Origin: Gari tellinella
Taxonomy: Eukaryota; Mollusca; Bivalvia; Cardiida; Psammobiidae
Direction of reading: 5' to 3'
Assembly (NCBI GenBank): GCA_922989275.2
Contig: OV277862.1
Location: forward strand, 48,447,786-48,511,785
DNA length: 64,000 bases
The position numbers and the translations under genes are program-made. Shown one piece after another: positions 47,064 to 58,456 of the stretch. A model generated the notes under the pieces. The model saw only the letters and a list, made by a program, of their open reading frames with translations, made no database searches and had not been told where the DNA came from. How positions within the stretch are numbered: the stretch's first letter is position 1; every line of letters starts with the position of its first letter.

Positions 47064-48486
47064 TTTTAGCTCACCTGAGCACAAAGTGCTCAAGGTGAGC
47101 TTTTGTGGTCAGTCTTTGTCCGGCGTCCGTCGTTGTGCGTCGTGCGTTGTGCGTCAACAATTTCTTCAAACATCTTCTCCTCCAAAACCACTGGCTGGAT
47201 TGCAACCAAACTTCACAGGAATGTTCCTTGGGTCAAGCTCTTTCAAAGTTATTCAAAGAATTTGAAACAATGCAGAGCTCTGGTTGCCATGGCAACCAAA
47301 GTAGAAAAATGAGGAAATCTTAAAAAAAATTCTTGTCAAAAACCAAAAGGGCCAGAGCTTAGATATTTGGCACATAGCATCATCTACAGGTCTTCTATCA
47401 AAGTTGTTCACATTTTGCCCCTGGGGTCAAAATTGACCTCGCCCCGGGGGTCACCGTTTTACATAGAGTTATATAGTGAAAAGTTCAAACATCTTTTTCT
47501 CTGAAACCAATATGACCAGAGCTTTGATATTTGGCATGGTATAACTTCTAGAGGTATTTGACATATAATGTTGAATTGGTTCCGGTCTGTTGCATATCTG
47601 GGTCACCGGAGCTAAAAATAGATTTTTTCAATGAGAACTTAAAAAATCTTCTTGTCTGAAACCATAGTACACTAAGCTTAGATATTTTGAACATAGCATC
47701 GTATACAAGTCCTCTATCAAAGTTGTTCAAATTTTGTCCCTGGGGTCAAAATTGGCCCCGCCCCGGGGGTCACAGTTTTACATAGAGTTATATAGTGAAA
47801 TGTTCAAACATCTTTTTCTCTGAAACCAATATGACCAGAGCTTTGATATTTGGCATGGTATAATTTCTAGAAGTCCTTCACATATATTGTTGAATTGGTT
47901 TCAGTCTGTTGCATATCTGGGTCACCGGAGCTAAAAATAGATTTTTTTCAAAGAAAACTTCAAAAATCTTCTTGTCTGAAACCATAGTACACTGAGTTTA
48001 GATATTTTGCACATAGCATCGTCTACAGGTCCTCTATCAAAATTGTTCACGTTTTACCCCTGGGGTCAAAATTGGCCCCACCCCGGGGGTCATTGTTTTA
48101 CATAGAGTTACATAGTGAAATGTTCAAACATCTTTTACTCAGAAACCAATATGGCCAGAGCTTTGATACTTGGCATGGTGTAACTTCTAGAGGTCCTTCA
48201 CATATATTGATGAATTAGTTCTGGTCTGTTGCATATCTGGGTCACCGGAGCTAAAAATAGATTTTTTCAATGAAAACTTCAAAAATCTTCTTGTCTGAAA
48301 CCATAGTACACTGAGTTTAGATATTTTGCACATAACATCATCTACAGGTCCTCTATCAAAGTTGTTCAAATTTTGCCCCGCCCTTGGGGTCACCTTTTAC
48401 AAATCTTCTTTTCTGAAATCAAGTGACCCATCCTAGTGTCACCATGGACAGGTGAGCGATCAAGGGCCATTCTGGCCCTCTTGTTT
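47064..48486 (+). mobile_element. Pearl/HINE-like element P4
   Basis: Direct, very similar copy of P3: same opening palindrome, three 320-bp repeats and closing hairpin (GGGCCA-TTC-TGGCCC) with CTCTTGTTT. Separated from P3 by 321 bp. Small indels and substitutions show they are distinct insertions or an old duplication. Confidence 0.87.
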
Positions 48487-48706
48487 CACAATGAATGTAA
48501 ATATTTTATATCAATATGAATATAAAATCTATATATATTGGTATTTAGTGTTTAAAAAAAAGATTGGGAAATAAACTAGATTCAATCTAGGTCAAATACA
48601 ACGTGGATTTCTAATTTTAGAGTAGTGAAGATTAATGCGCAGCGACTTAACCCTAAGCTCCGCCTCCTAAGGTTTGAGTGTCTATAAGAAATGAACACCG
48701 ATTTTT

Positions 48707-49198
48707 ACAGTTTCAGTTTCAGTTTTATTAGCATATCAGCAATATACATTGCCTTTGGCCATTAACAAAGATATAAGGAAATATGGCAAATACAAAAGAC
48801 ATATACATTTAGTAATGGAAAGAGATAGGGCGAATGTAAATATTATAAGTTATTCATAGACTTGCGTACAATGTTAATCTTGAAAAAGTAGAATAACAGA
48901 CACAAAAGAATTGATACGCTTCAATTCTGTGGCTTGATAATTCGATCAAATCTTATATTCCGATTTTATTGAATTGTAATCAATTGAACGAAAACGTAAA
49001 TGGACATACATAGTTGGACTAAATATAGTAGACACTGATTCTAACCAACGAAGACTAATAATAACATGCCCCTTGATCTTATCGTTATGGAATGACAAGT
49101 CAATAAAATCGGACACTGCAATTAAAAAATCGAATGGGAATCGAACCTAGAACCCTTGGATCGCTAGTCAGTCGCTCTACTAACTGAGCTACCGAGGA
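48707..49198 (-). mobile_element. tRNA-derived SINE, full-length candidate
   Basis: Minus-strand head at 49198-49131 has GGTAGCTCAGTTAGTAGAGC and GGTTCGATTCCCATTCG. The body runs leftward to a short tandem tail, which reads CAGTTTCAGTTTCAGTTTTA on the plus strand. The anticodon arm does not pair, so it is not a tRNA gene. Body extent is inferred from head and tail positions only. Confidence 0.6.
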
Positions 49199-49364
49199 AG
49201 ACAATGAAGCTGATCAACATTTTCTTCATGTACATGTTCTAGTATAAGCACTAGCGGAAATAGTCTATATCGTCGAGACGCATTTCCGCTCGCCCGCAAG
49301 AAAACTCTCATATGCAAGCGGCCTTAAACAGGACGGATAACGTCTTCTCCACTGTGTCCTGGTT

Positions 49365-49540
49365 CTGTTTTTAAACAAAGATATGGTTTAAATACAGGCT
49401 GAAAGACAAACAAGCGCTTTCTGCTTTACCATCAGCCTGCTTTAAGCATCCACCTGTCAGGTTGTCGGAATACTGAGTTTTCTATAGAAAATATACGAGT
49501 AAAGTCAAAAGGCGCGTCTATGTGGAGAGGGTTCTTTATT
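49365..49540 (+). mobile_element. Family A MITE, diverged
   Basis: ACAGGCTGAAAGACAAACAA and ACCATCAGCCTGCTTTAAGC core with a short centre. Right end GTCTATGTGGAGAGGGTT. Confidence 0.55.
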
Positions 49541-49597
49541 GTTTCCTATAGCCACTTGTTTTGTGGAGTGCAAAGGCGTTGACTGGAAAGCAAGAAA

Positions 49598-49800
49598 CAG
49601 TAAAACCCCTCCATTGCAAACTAGTGTTTATTTATTAAGTGTTTACGAAAGGTGACTACTTAAGGAAAGGTGACTGTTAAACAGAAAGCTCCTATAGGAG
49701 CTCTATGTTTATTCTGTCACCTTGCTTAATGCTGTCACATGTCTTTAATACAATCAATTTATTTTCTATTTAGCGGTCGTTATAGAAAGGTTTTACTGTA
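49598..49800. mobile_element. Family D (pogo/Tigger-like) MITE
   Basis: ACAGTAAAACCCCTCCATTG and CGTTATAGAAAGGTTTTACT. Core GGTGACTGTTAAACAGAAAG about CTCCTATAGGAG. Confidence 0.8.
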
Positions 49801-49849
49801 CATGTATTACCCATTTGTATCGACAATGGTTTTAATCAATTTGGGTGTT

Positions 49850-50100
49850 ATATCAACCCTGTCGCTGCCATTATGACGTTTAGATAGAACCATTCTAACA
49901 CAGTTACGGCCATATTATCGTCTGCTTATATTTTTCGTCTGCTTTTAGTTATAAAATTTGGAAATTATTACATAATGCGTTTTTGACTTAAGAAACATTT
50001 ATGTGTGTGTCAAACAGTTTAGGTCTTGATCAGACGCCTCGTTTACGCGGCGTCTGAGCAGGACCTAAACTGTTTGCAAATGTCAGTATTGTCGACTTTG
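49850..50100. mobile_element. Family E MITE, diverged
   Basis: AACCCTGTCGCTGCCATTAT start. Core CAAACAGTTTAGGTCTTGAT and CTGAGCAGGACCTAAACTGT at 50012-50078. The right end is not clear. Confidence 0.6.
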
Positions 50101-50191
50101 ACAAAAAATGGTTAATAAGCTGTTTTCTGTCAGTTATACGTGTTATGACAGTCAATATTCCGCTGAGGCAGCAAATAAAGTGTGGAGAATA

Positions 50192-50441
50192 TACAGTGGA
50201 GAATCTGTTATTCTTTCCCGTTTAAACGCAAATGTACGCAAACGCAAAACACTAAAACGTAGAAAAATACAACTTTTTGACAATTCTGATAATTCATCTT
50301 TATCTTGGTGGCAAACAGTTTGGAGCCTGATCAGACGCCGGGTTACCCGGCGTCTGATCTGGCTCCAAACTGTTTGCAGTGAAAACAATAGTTTTAGCGT
50401 AAACGCGTTTATTGGGAAAGAATAACGTTTTCTCCACTGGT
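50192..50441 (-). mobile_element. Family C MITE
   Basis: TACAGTGGAGAATCTGTTAT at the left. The right end TTTTCTCCACTGGT shows one substitution in the flanking TA. Core about GCCGGGTTACCCGGC. Confidence 0.9.
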
Positions 50442-50681
50442 CATATAGCACCGATGAATGATGAGGGGTGATTAGATGAGATGATGATGATTTCAGGAAG
50501 ATGATTTTAGCTAATCTCATTTGTTGCAAAGCAGCGTATGGGATCAAAACAACCGCCATGCCTTCCTTTTAGTTCTTAGCAGAGGGGATAATCTCGGCCT
50601 AATGAACAGAAAAGATCCCCTATGACAATTATTGCATTAAGCCCCAGAACTGCGGCAAAGTAGGAAGGTCTCTGGGGTCAG
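50442..50681 (+). repeat. Unnamed repeat J, first copy
   Basis: GATGAATGATGAGGGGTGAT, AACAACCG-CATGCC, CTTTTAGTTCTTAGCAGAGG and AAAGTAGGAAGGTCTCTGGG recur in reverse complement at 57918-58150. No terminal inverted repeat seen. Confidence 0.7.
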
Positions 50682-51611
50682 AGTAAAAACAGACGACGTT
50701 GTTTTAGAGGGGTGGGGTGGACTGTGACTTGTCTGTTCACATCTTGTAGGTGACTAATTAGTAATTACGCGGCTAGAACTAAAGTATCATAAGACTTTCA
50801 GTGAACTACAATAGGGACACAATTTTCTTCCCAAAATGAACGCGTTTAAACTAAACAATTCCATTTGAAAAAATGTTTATACAGTTTAGCACAGACAGGT
50901 ATCGGGTGTTACTTTCCAAACGACGGTATCACCTATAGTATTATTAGGCCAAATAAACATACATTAATCCATATAACTTTCTGCTGGAGTATTTTATATA
51001 TGAAAATGTATGAATATATTATATTGTGCAAAGCCCTGGGCCTTACATTACAAATCTTAATATCCATTTAAATTGTTGATTTTATTAATAGGTCCCATAA
51101 CCAAATTTATCTTAAAAAATCTAAACCGGTATGATTGTTTATAATATTTATATACTAAGACGGCAAAGTAGTGACTACTATACGATATATGACAGATAGA
51201 ATGAATGATGTTTTGAAATGTGTTGTATGCATGTTAAATGTGCCATTGATATGTGTTGTCTGCATGTTGAATGTGTTTATGGTTAACTAACTAGCATATT
51301 ATATCTTCAAGGAAGCTACTTTATGACAGATTTAGAGCAAATTTCACTTCAATATTTGCTAAATCTTATTCAAAAATCAATTCTAACACTTAAACGTCTA
51401 TAAATTAGATTTGTAAACAATTTAAAGGAGAAAATATTCTATTACACGCTCCTCAAAAAACGATTGTCGCTAAAATGACCGAAATTTGCCAACAATTTTT
51501 CGAAAAGTGAAAAAAAACTTTAGGGTCGGGGGGGAAAAATAGGGTCAGTCGGGTTACCGGAAACACAGGTTTAGTTGTATTTAAATTAATTTGCTATTGA
51601 TTGTCCATGTT

Positions 51612-51861
51612 TACAGTGGAGAATCTGTTATTCTTTCCCGTTTAAACGCAAACGTACGCAAACGCAAAACACTAAAACGTAGAAAAATACAACTTTTTGA
51701 CAATTCTGATAATGTATCTTTATCTTGGTGGCAAACAGTTTGGAGACTGATCAGACGCCGGGTTACCCGGCGTCTGATCTGGCTCCAAAATATTTGTAGT
51801 GAAAATAATAGTTTTAGCGTAAACGCGTTTATTGGGAAAGAATAACAGATTCTCCACTGTA
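51612..51861 (-). mobile_element. Family C MITE
   Basis: TA at both ends; left CAGTGGAGAATCTGTTATTC, right GAATAACAGATTCTCCACTG. The core has several one-base changes (GGAGACTGATC, CAAAATATTTG). Confidence 0.9.
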
Positions 51862-51932
51862 GTATGTTTACTATTTACCATTTTGAGGAAATTCTTTCAA
51901 ACGCCTACACTGAATCCCAAGAGCATTATGAT

Positions 51933-52990
51933 TTAACTCCTTCCACGCCATGACGCCATCCATCTTAAAACAACAGTCGTTCGCTTTAATTTTCTCAATT
52001 TGTTGTTTTGAATAAAGAAATACAATGAAGCTCTCTTATAACGAAGTCCTCGGAACCGTCTGATTTCTTTCTATCCGAATTTCATTATATCAGGTTTATT
52101 TTACAATATATTGATGAGAAATGGAGAATACTTTATTATTATTATTATATCCAATATTATATAAATATTTGATGGCAGTTTGCGTGACATTCAAATTGTT
52201 AACCCGAGAAACAGCATGTCACCCCGAGGCGTAGCCGAGGGTGACATTCTTGTTTTCGAGGGTTGACAATTTGAATGTCACGCAAACTGACATCTAATAT
52301 TTATTTTATTACACCGAGCTTATCAACCCTGACTTTGTAATCGTTTTATTCGTCTTTTATAAAATGTGTTGTGAATACCAATTTAGCGCGGACATGTACA
52401 TAACGCGGGAAATGACGTCGCCGTCTTACGACGTCACATTGTTTATATTTATATAACAAGTCAACAAAGAAGAACGTTATGATAAGTAAATTGAAGAAAC
52501 AGCGTCTTTACATTGTCTAGGTGGCAAATATCCTCTGAAATGATGGCAAATCGTTAAGGAATGGACAAAAGAAAGCAACTTGTACAGAAAATGCCAAAAG
52601 TTTATTAGAAGTTACCACTCTTTAAAACGTTCCAATGTATCCAATAGCGATTGGCATGTCAAGGCTGACAGTACTTTTTCGGACGTAGTAAAAAAGTAAT
52701 GTCCTTTAGAGTGACGTCACAAAAAGAATATCATAAAGAGCGACAGTATATTTTGAATAGATGTAAAAGACATGCAAAATGTTAACTGTAGGTCTATGGG
52801 AATTTAACATTGTAACTCAAAGCGAGGTGTAATAATTCGTTTTATCCAATTTCCTTGTAAGCGAGCTTCACTATGTTGCAATTGATGTCAAGCACTGAAT
52901 CCTTGTCAGATGCCACGTTTAGCGTTTCTTCTTGTCATTTTCGACATTTCATTGTCTTTTGGACAGGCGTTGTAGAGCTATATGAAAAAG
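51933..52990 (+). mobile_element. Family E MITE with nested Tigger-like and foldback elements
   Basis: TTAACTCCTTCCACGCCATG at the left. E continues after the insert with TTGATGTCAAGCACTGAATC and CAGATGCCACG, a worn E core. Inside, 52021-52875 has ends CAATGAAGCTCTCTTATAAC and GTAAGCGAGCTTCACTATG. The innermost part, 52145-52838, holds the foldback TTTGCGTGACATTCAAATTG with CCGAGGCGTAGCCGAGGGTG. An inverted pair TTATTACACCGAGC / GCGAGGTGTAATAA (52309, 52823) bounds its right part. Confidence 0.65.
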
Positions 52991-53147
52991 CAGACGTCAA
53001 TTTCAAGCAAACATTACAATTATGCTAAGATGCAAAAGCAATTCGATACGTAAGCTTCCCATGGCCCTGGGTACACATCCTTTCCCCGTATGTCTAATCT
53101 CAATTTAATTACGCCTCACTGTTGTTTCATTGCGGTAGAGAGAGCAC

Positions 53148-53397
53148 TACAGTGGAGAAAACGTTATTATTTCCCAATGAACGCGTTTACGCTAAAACTT
53201 TTATTTTCACTGCAAACAGTTTGGAGCCAGATCAGACGCCGGGTAACCCGGCGTCTGATCAGGCTCCAAACTGTTTGCCACCAAGATAAAGATGAATTAT
53301 CAGAATTGTCCAAAAGTTGTATTTTTCTACGTTTTAATGTTTTGCGTTTGCGTACGTTTGCGTTTAAACGGGAAAGAATAACAGATTCTCCACTGTA
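53148..53397 (+). mobile_element. Family C MITE
   Basis: TA at 53148-53149 and 53396-53397. Ends CAGTGGAGAAAACGTTATTA and GAATAACAGATTCTCCACTG. Perfect core. Confidence 0.92.
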
Positions 53398-53578
53398 TTA
53401 TTCCCCTATTAAACCCGAAAGGCTAACGCATTTAACACTTCTTTGTACCTTGTGCTTGCGTTTACTTTTGTTTTAACTGGATAGAATAACGCCATTTCCA
53501 TTGTACGTATATCGTGTTGTATTTATTATCCCTTAGTTATAATTGTGATTGCTGAGAGTCAAACTCTGCGCCATACTT

Positions 53579-53835
53579 TCAGGGCTGCCATTTCTCCGGA
53601 TTGTTCCTAAATCTTCGGATTTTTCCCAGTTCATGGTACCTTAAAGCAGGCTGAAAGTAAAGCAGAATGCGCCCTAATGCGCATTCTGCTTTACTTACAG
53701 CCTGCTTTAAGTGGTCGCATGTCAACAAAACAAGAAAAAGGCTATGGGGTAAAGGTACGATTCGTACAATCGCACTTGAAACATGCAAATTCTGAAATCT
53801 TAGGATTTTTCATGTCAATTTATGGCAGCCCTGTA
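53579..53835. mobile_element. Family G composite element
   Basis: CAGGGCTGCCATTTCTCCGG, A-type core with centre GCGCCCTAATGCGC, TTTATGGCAGCCCTG. Confidence 0.87.
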
Positions 53836-54009
53836 CTTTTGATTTTCATATGCTTAGTTTGTGTTTCAAATATAAACAACAAGGAGATTGTAACAGACCA
53901 ATTTTTAAGTGATTCAGCATCAGATATATTCAAGCAGTTTAGTTTTTCTTTTATTCCAGTTTTATTTATTTAATAAATCTTAATTTATTTATTTCAATAT
54001 TTATTTATT

Positions 54010-54325
54010 TTAGATAACTGTTTAAAACAGGTTAGACCCAGATCTCGAGACGGGGTCTCATCGGGTTCAAGCTATCAAAGTTGGCACCCTGATAAAAATG
54101 TTCAACCCTTTCATGATCAAATTTATCGTGAGGTTTTACCCCTTTATCGCCATATTGTCGTATGATTTACTATTGTTGTCTACAATATCGCTTCAAAGTT
54201 ATATTTAACGCAGTATAACAAACGTACTTTCAAAACCAGTGACCAGCAAGTACGCTGCGTCTGATCAGGATCAAAACAGTTTGCAAATGCGCTTAAATGA
54301 CGTCATTGAGTGCGAAAGGGTTAAT
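54010..54325. mobile_element. Worn E-type material
   Basis: AACAGGTTAGACCCAGATCT with GGGTCTCATCGGGTTCAAG. A second unit (CAACCCTTTCATGATCAAAT to GAGTGCGAAAGGGTTAA) holds half a core (GTCTGATCAGGATCAAAACA). Confidence 0.5.
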
Positions 54326-54363
54326 AGAAACAGCAATAAAAGAGAATAAAAACCAGTGTTGAC

Positions 54364-54615
54364 TTAACCCTTTCCCTTATAGAAGCGACTTTTAGCACAT
54401 TTATTTTATTCATCCGCTGAAGAAAATAGTTCCAAATTATACCGTAATGAATATGTGTCATATTTAATACTTTTCTTACTCTAGCATATAATAGCTTAAA
54501 GCAGGCTGAAAGTAAAGCAGAATGCGCCTTAGGGCGCATTCTGCTTTACTTTCAACCTGCTTTAAGTAGTCACATATCTTCAATACTAGAAACAATGCTA
54601 TCAGGTAAAGGGTTA
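54364..54615 (-). mobile_element. Family A MITE
   Basis: TTAA at 54364-54367 and 54612-54615. Ends CCCTTTCCCTTATAGAAGCG and TATCAGGTAAAGGG. Centre GCGCCTTAGGGCGC. Confidence 0.88.
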
Positions 54616-55170
54616 AAACGATTTATAAATGGGTGTCGTGCACGTGCCTATATATGCTACAGCCAATCTGTGTGATTAGTCATTACACGAAATGACTGTT
54701 CATCATGTGAAATGATTGTTTCTGCATAGACTTTTAATGATACAATTTATAATATTCAATCATATTTTTAAAAGGTCAATGACGTCGTGCACAAAACACC
54801 AAAATCTCTCAAATATCACCCAATTTGTCAAATTTATTTTTAAATATGATAAGTAATATATAAAGCATCTGACATTGCATTAAAATTATAACATTATTTC
54901 ATATCTATAGCGTTCAAGTTCTAAAACATCATTTTAAAAATTGACCGAAATAAATGAAGTGTTTGGTGCAAGGAATCTTTGAGCTTTTAAAAATGTTATT
55001 GTATATCATCATAAAATGTATCATACCAAGACTACCGGTATGTTAAAATGTAATTTCATAGATTGACTAGTCTTTTCGTGAAGCGACTGATTACACAAAT
55101 TGACTGAGTTTACATGTGAGTTTAGGAAAATGATTTTTGTAGGAAATAATATTTCAAAGGGAAACATATT
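54616..55170. other. Intergenic sequence, nothing recognised
   Basis: AT-rich, no element ends. A short repeated motif ACGAAATGACTGTTCATCAT / GTGAAATGATTGTTTC occurs near 54690-54725. Confidence 0.4.
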
Positions 55171-55178
55171 TAATTAGC

Positions 55179-55240
55179 ATGATCGGGATTCGAGCCCTTA
55201 CCGTTAGGACTAAAGCAAATTGACACATCTTGCAGGCACC
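55179..55240 (-). repeat. Possible tRNA-derived fragment
   Basis: Minus strand reads GGTAAGGGCTCGAATCCCGA, close to a box B. No convincing box A at the right distance. Confidence 0.3.
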
Positions 55241-55441
55241 ATGTTTAAAGTAGAGATAATGTTACTTTTATTGCAAACGCAAAGTAATAAAATAGAGAAA
55301 ATGACACATTTGACAATATATTAACCATTATTTTATATTTTTAATCTCAAAAGCAAGCAATGCGGTGTCCGATCTACTACGTTTTCTTCACTGTAGGTCC
55401 AAAAGATATATAAAATATTTTCCTGTTCGTTTGGTTCTGTA

Positions 55442-55658
55442 TTTACCCCTTCACTGCCGTGACGTCATCAATTTTAAACAATTGTCGTCTGCTTTTATTT
55501 CTTAAATTTTAATTTTTGCTATTTTGACTGAAGAAATATTGAAATGAGTGTCAAACAGTTTGATTCCTGATCAGACGCCGCTTAACGTGGCGTCTGATCA
55601 GGAACCAAACTGTTTGCAAATAACTGTTGTGCTCGGGGTAAGGCAGTGAAGGAGTTAA
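55442..55658 (+). mobile_element. Family E MITE
   Basis: TTACCCCTTCACTGCCGTGA and the complement at GGCAGTGAAGGAGTTAA. Core CAAACAGTTTGATTCCTGAT about GACGCCGCTTAACGTGGCG. Confidence 0.85.
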
Positions 55659-55717
55659 TTTACCTAGCAGTTAAAATGTCTCACTGGATATACGTAGTAC
55701 ACAGTTTAACCCATTTA

Positions 55718-55969
55718 TTAACCCATTACCTCATAGCCTGTTTCTAGTTTTGAAGATATGTGACCACTTAAAGCAGGTTGAAAGTAAAGCAGAATGTGCC
55801 TTAAGGCACATTCTGCTTTACTTTCAGCCTGCTTTAAGTTACCATCTAGTAGAATAAAGAAAATATTTCTTTTAATGCATATTCATGAATATATGAATTT
55901 GAATTATATTTTTCAGTGTATGAATAAATTAAAGGTGTAAAAAGGCGTTTTTATGGGGTAATGGGTTAA
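55718..55969 (+). mobile_element. Family A MITE
   Basis: TTAA at 55718-55721 and 55966-55969. Complete; centre GTGCCTTAAGGCAC; ends CCCATTACCTCATAG and TATGGGGTAATGGG. Confidence 0.92.
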
Positions 55970-56277
55970 TGCCTTCTTTTCTCAAAAGTAGACATTAGCA
56001 AACAGTGAAACAATTCGCAGCGTGTCATCTGGGTCTGTACAGTTTGTCATTTCATCCGTAATTATCTGCTTTATTGACAAACACTGAGCACAGTGAAAGT
56101 GATTTGACCAAGTGTAACCATGCACTGCCTCTTTGTACTTACAATTTGTCCTCTGACGATTAAAACAAACTGTTCATAACTTTTATAATTATTTTGTCAA
56201 TGACTCAACATATCAGCAATGCACAAAACGAAAAACAGGGTCTACACTGTAATAAACTATTAAAATCAACCCTATAT

Positions 56278-56453
56278 CAGGGCTGCCACTTCACAGGATT
56301 TTTCCTACATCTACGGATTTCTATTCTAGAAGATGGTAGCTTTAAGCATTCGAAGGCGCATCCTGCTTTTCTTTCAACATGCTTTAAGTAATCGCGCTTG
56401 AAAATCATTGACAATCTTAGGATTGTTGATGATCAATTTATGGCAGCCCTGCT
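56278..56453. mobile_element. Family G composite element, short
   Basis: CAGGGCTGCCACTTCACAGG and TTTATGGCAGCCCTG. The A-type core has lost its left arm (GAAGGCGCATCCTGC). Confidence 0.75.
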
Positions 56454-56494
56454 ATATAGTCAATGAAAAAGGGACTAACTCAGATCTCACTTGC

Positions 56495-56754
56495 CTTATC
56501 CCTTTACCCAATAACCCGTATATAACATTAAATACAGGTGAACACTTAAAGCAGGTTGAAAGTAAAGCAGAATGTGCCTTAAGGCACATTCTGCTTTACT
56601 TTCAGCCTGCTTTAAACAACCATCTGATAGGCTACATAAAAATATTTGTTATGGTAATTGTTCATGAGGGTATAAACTGGAACTATTTTCTTCAGCGGAG
56701 GAGTAAATTAAATACATGTACGCTAAAAGTCGCTTCTATGTGGGAAAGGGTTAT
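56495..56754 (+). mobile_element. Family A MITE
   Basis: TATCCCTTTACCCAATAACC to TATGTGGGAAAGGGTTA. Centre GTGCCTTAAGGCAC; terminal TTAA degraded on both sides. Confidence 0.82.
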
Positions 56755-56774
56755 ACTGAATACAATACTCATAG

Positions 56775-56860
56775 ATTATTTGCAAACAGTTTGGATTCTG
56801 ATCAGATGCCGTGTGGCGTATGATGTATCTGATCAGGATGCAAACCGTTTGGCACTCATT
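56775..56860. mobile_element. E-type palindromic core
   Basis: GCAAACAGTTTGGATTCTGA with GATGCCGTG, facing CTGATCAGGATGCAAACCGT. Confidence 0.6.
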
Positions 56861-56946
56861 GCAGTATTCAAAATACCTAAAAATTTAAATTTTAGAAACA
56901 AAACCAGACCACAGTAATTGTTTAAAATTAATGACGTCATGGCAGG

Positions 56947-57196
56947 TACAGTGGAGAATCTGTTATTCTTTCCCGTTTAAACGCAAACGTACGCAAACGC
57001 AAAGCACTAAAACGTAGAAAAGAACAACTTTTGGACAATTTTGATATTTCATGTTTATCTTGGTGGCAAACAGTTTGGAGCCTGATCAGACGCCGGGTTA
57101 CCCGGCGTCTGATCTGGCTCCAAACTGTTTGCAGTGAAAATAATAGTTTTAGCGTAAACGCGTTTATTGGGAAAGAATAACGTTTTCTCCACTGTA
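56947..57196 (-). mobile_element. Family C MITE
   Basis: TA at both borders; left CAGTGGAGAATCTGTTATTC, right AATAACGTTTTCTCCACTG. Perfect core about GCCGGGTTACCCGGC. Confidence 0.92.
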
Positions 57197-57917
57197 AGTG
57201 GTTAAATATATTCAGTGCCTAGCTTGGCAACATTGGTAAAGTTTTTGATTACTTAAATAAGCTTGTTACAAAAATCATGTAATTTACGTAAAAAGTGTCG
57301 TTCTTACGAAAGACAATTCGCAAATTTGACATAATTCTTGAATTGTCATATTATTGACGTCATTCACACCTGACTATGTTACAATTTGTCGTGAATAAAA
57401 TTCGATTTTTAGAACTTTGCGAGGTCAAAAGGCAATGTGATAAATGTAATTAATACCTTCGGCATCCCTGTCCAATCCCGAGTACAACAATAATTTGTAA
57501 ATTGTTTTGATACTGATCAGACGCCGCGTCTAAACTGTTTGAAAATCATTTGAATATTTATTCAGTCAAAATACCTGAAACTTAAATTTTAGAAATAAAC
57601 GCAGACGAAAATTGTTTAAATTTGATGACGTCAAGGCAGTAAAGAGGTTTCTATCTTCAGTGTCTAGCTTGACAACATTGTGAATGTGTTATACGTGCTA
57701 TGACGTCATAACAATAGGGAAAGAGTGAACGATATTAATTTTCAAAACATCAACAATTACAATACTAATTGGAACGGCATGCAAAAACGTGTATTTTTCT
57801 AATCAGTATGTACAATAAACCCCTTCAATGCCTTTATCGGAGAACAAAGGTTATTTTCAATCAGTTTTGATCATGACGAGACGTCGCTAACACGCGGCGA
57901 CTGAACTGTTTACATTC
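57197..57917. other. Intergenic sequence with worn E-type cores
   Basis: Fragments GATACTGATCAGACGCCGCG (57509) and TTTTGATCATGACGAGACG (57866) are half-cores. GATGACGTCA-type strings recur (57352, 57624, 57702) as in E arms. No gene seen. Confidence 0.45.
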
Positions 57918-58150
57918 ATAGAGATATCCCCCAGAGACCTTCCTACTTTATCGCAGATATGGAGCTTAATTGTAATAGATAATTGCTTCTGCTTATTAAA
58001 CCGATATTACCCCCATATGCCAAGAACTAAAAGGCAGGCACGTCGGTTGTTTTTATCCATTGCGCTGCTTGGCAACGAAGGAGATAAGCTAGAATCATCT
58101 TAATCTCATATCATCACCCCTCATCATTCATCCGCGGCGCTATATGGCAT
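57918..58150 (-). repeat. Unnamed repeat J, second copy (inverted)
   Basis: CCCAGAGACCTTCCTACTTT, TGCCAAGAACTAAAAGGCAG, TTGCGCTGCTTGGCAACGAA and ATCACCCCTCATCATTCATC are the reverse complement of 50442-50681, with substitutions. Confidence 0.7.
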
Positions 58151-58212
58151 ATTTTGTGTCACAGTGCCGTAAAACCCACCTCATCCATTCATTCATAGCG
58201 ATATTGCTTCGG

Positions 58213-58456
58213 CCAATTTACCTAACCTTCATTTAACCCTCATCCGGACCTCTGGGATCCAGTGGACCCCAACGGCTTTATTTTTGCTCGAAAAGAGTAT
58301 TCAGCCTAATGACGCTTATGCCGCTTTTAGACATTGTTCCTATTGCTGTTTTGACACTTTTAGTGAAATACGTACTTAATTGGTCAATTCGCATCGATTT
58401 TATTTTCAAAACACTGCTGGGGTCCAGCCGGACCCCAGAATTCTAAAGGTTAGAAA
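58213..58456. mobile_element. TTAA-flanked MITE with GGTCC(A/G)-rich ends
   Basis: TTAACCCTCATCCGGACCTC and the right end TGGGGTCCAGCCGGACCCCA, then GAATTCTAAAGGTTAG. GGGATCCAGTGGACCCC and GGGGTCCAGCCGGACCCC are subterminal hairpins. CCC ends after TTAA fit a piggyBac-type target; no transposase present. Confidence 0.6.

Noticed and set aside
45321..48393. Open frames of 60-123 codons in the 45-48 kb region
   Set aside because: All lie in the pearl-like elements P3/P4 and repeat with their 320-bp units; no known domain.
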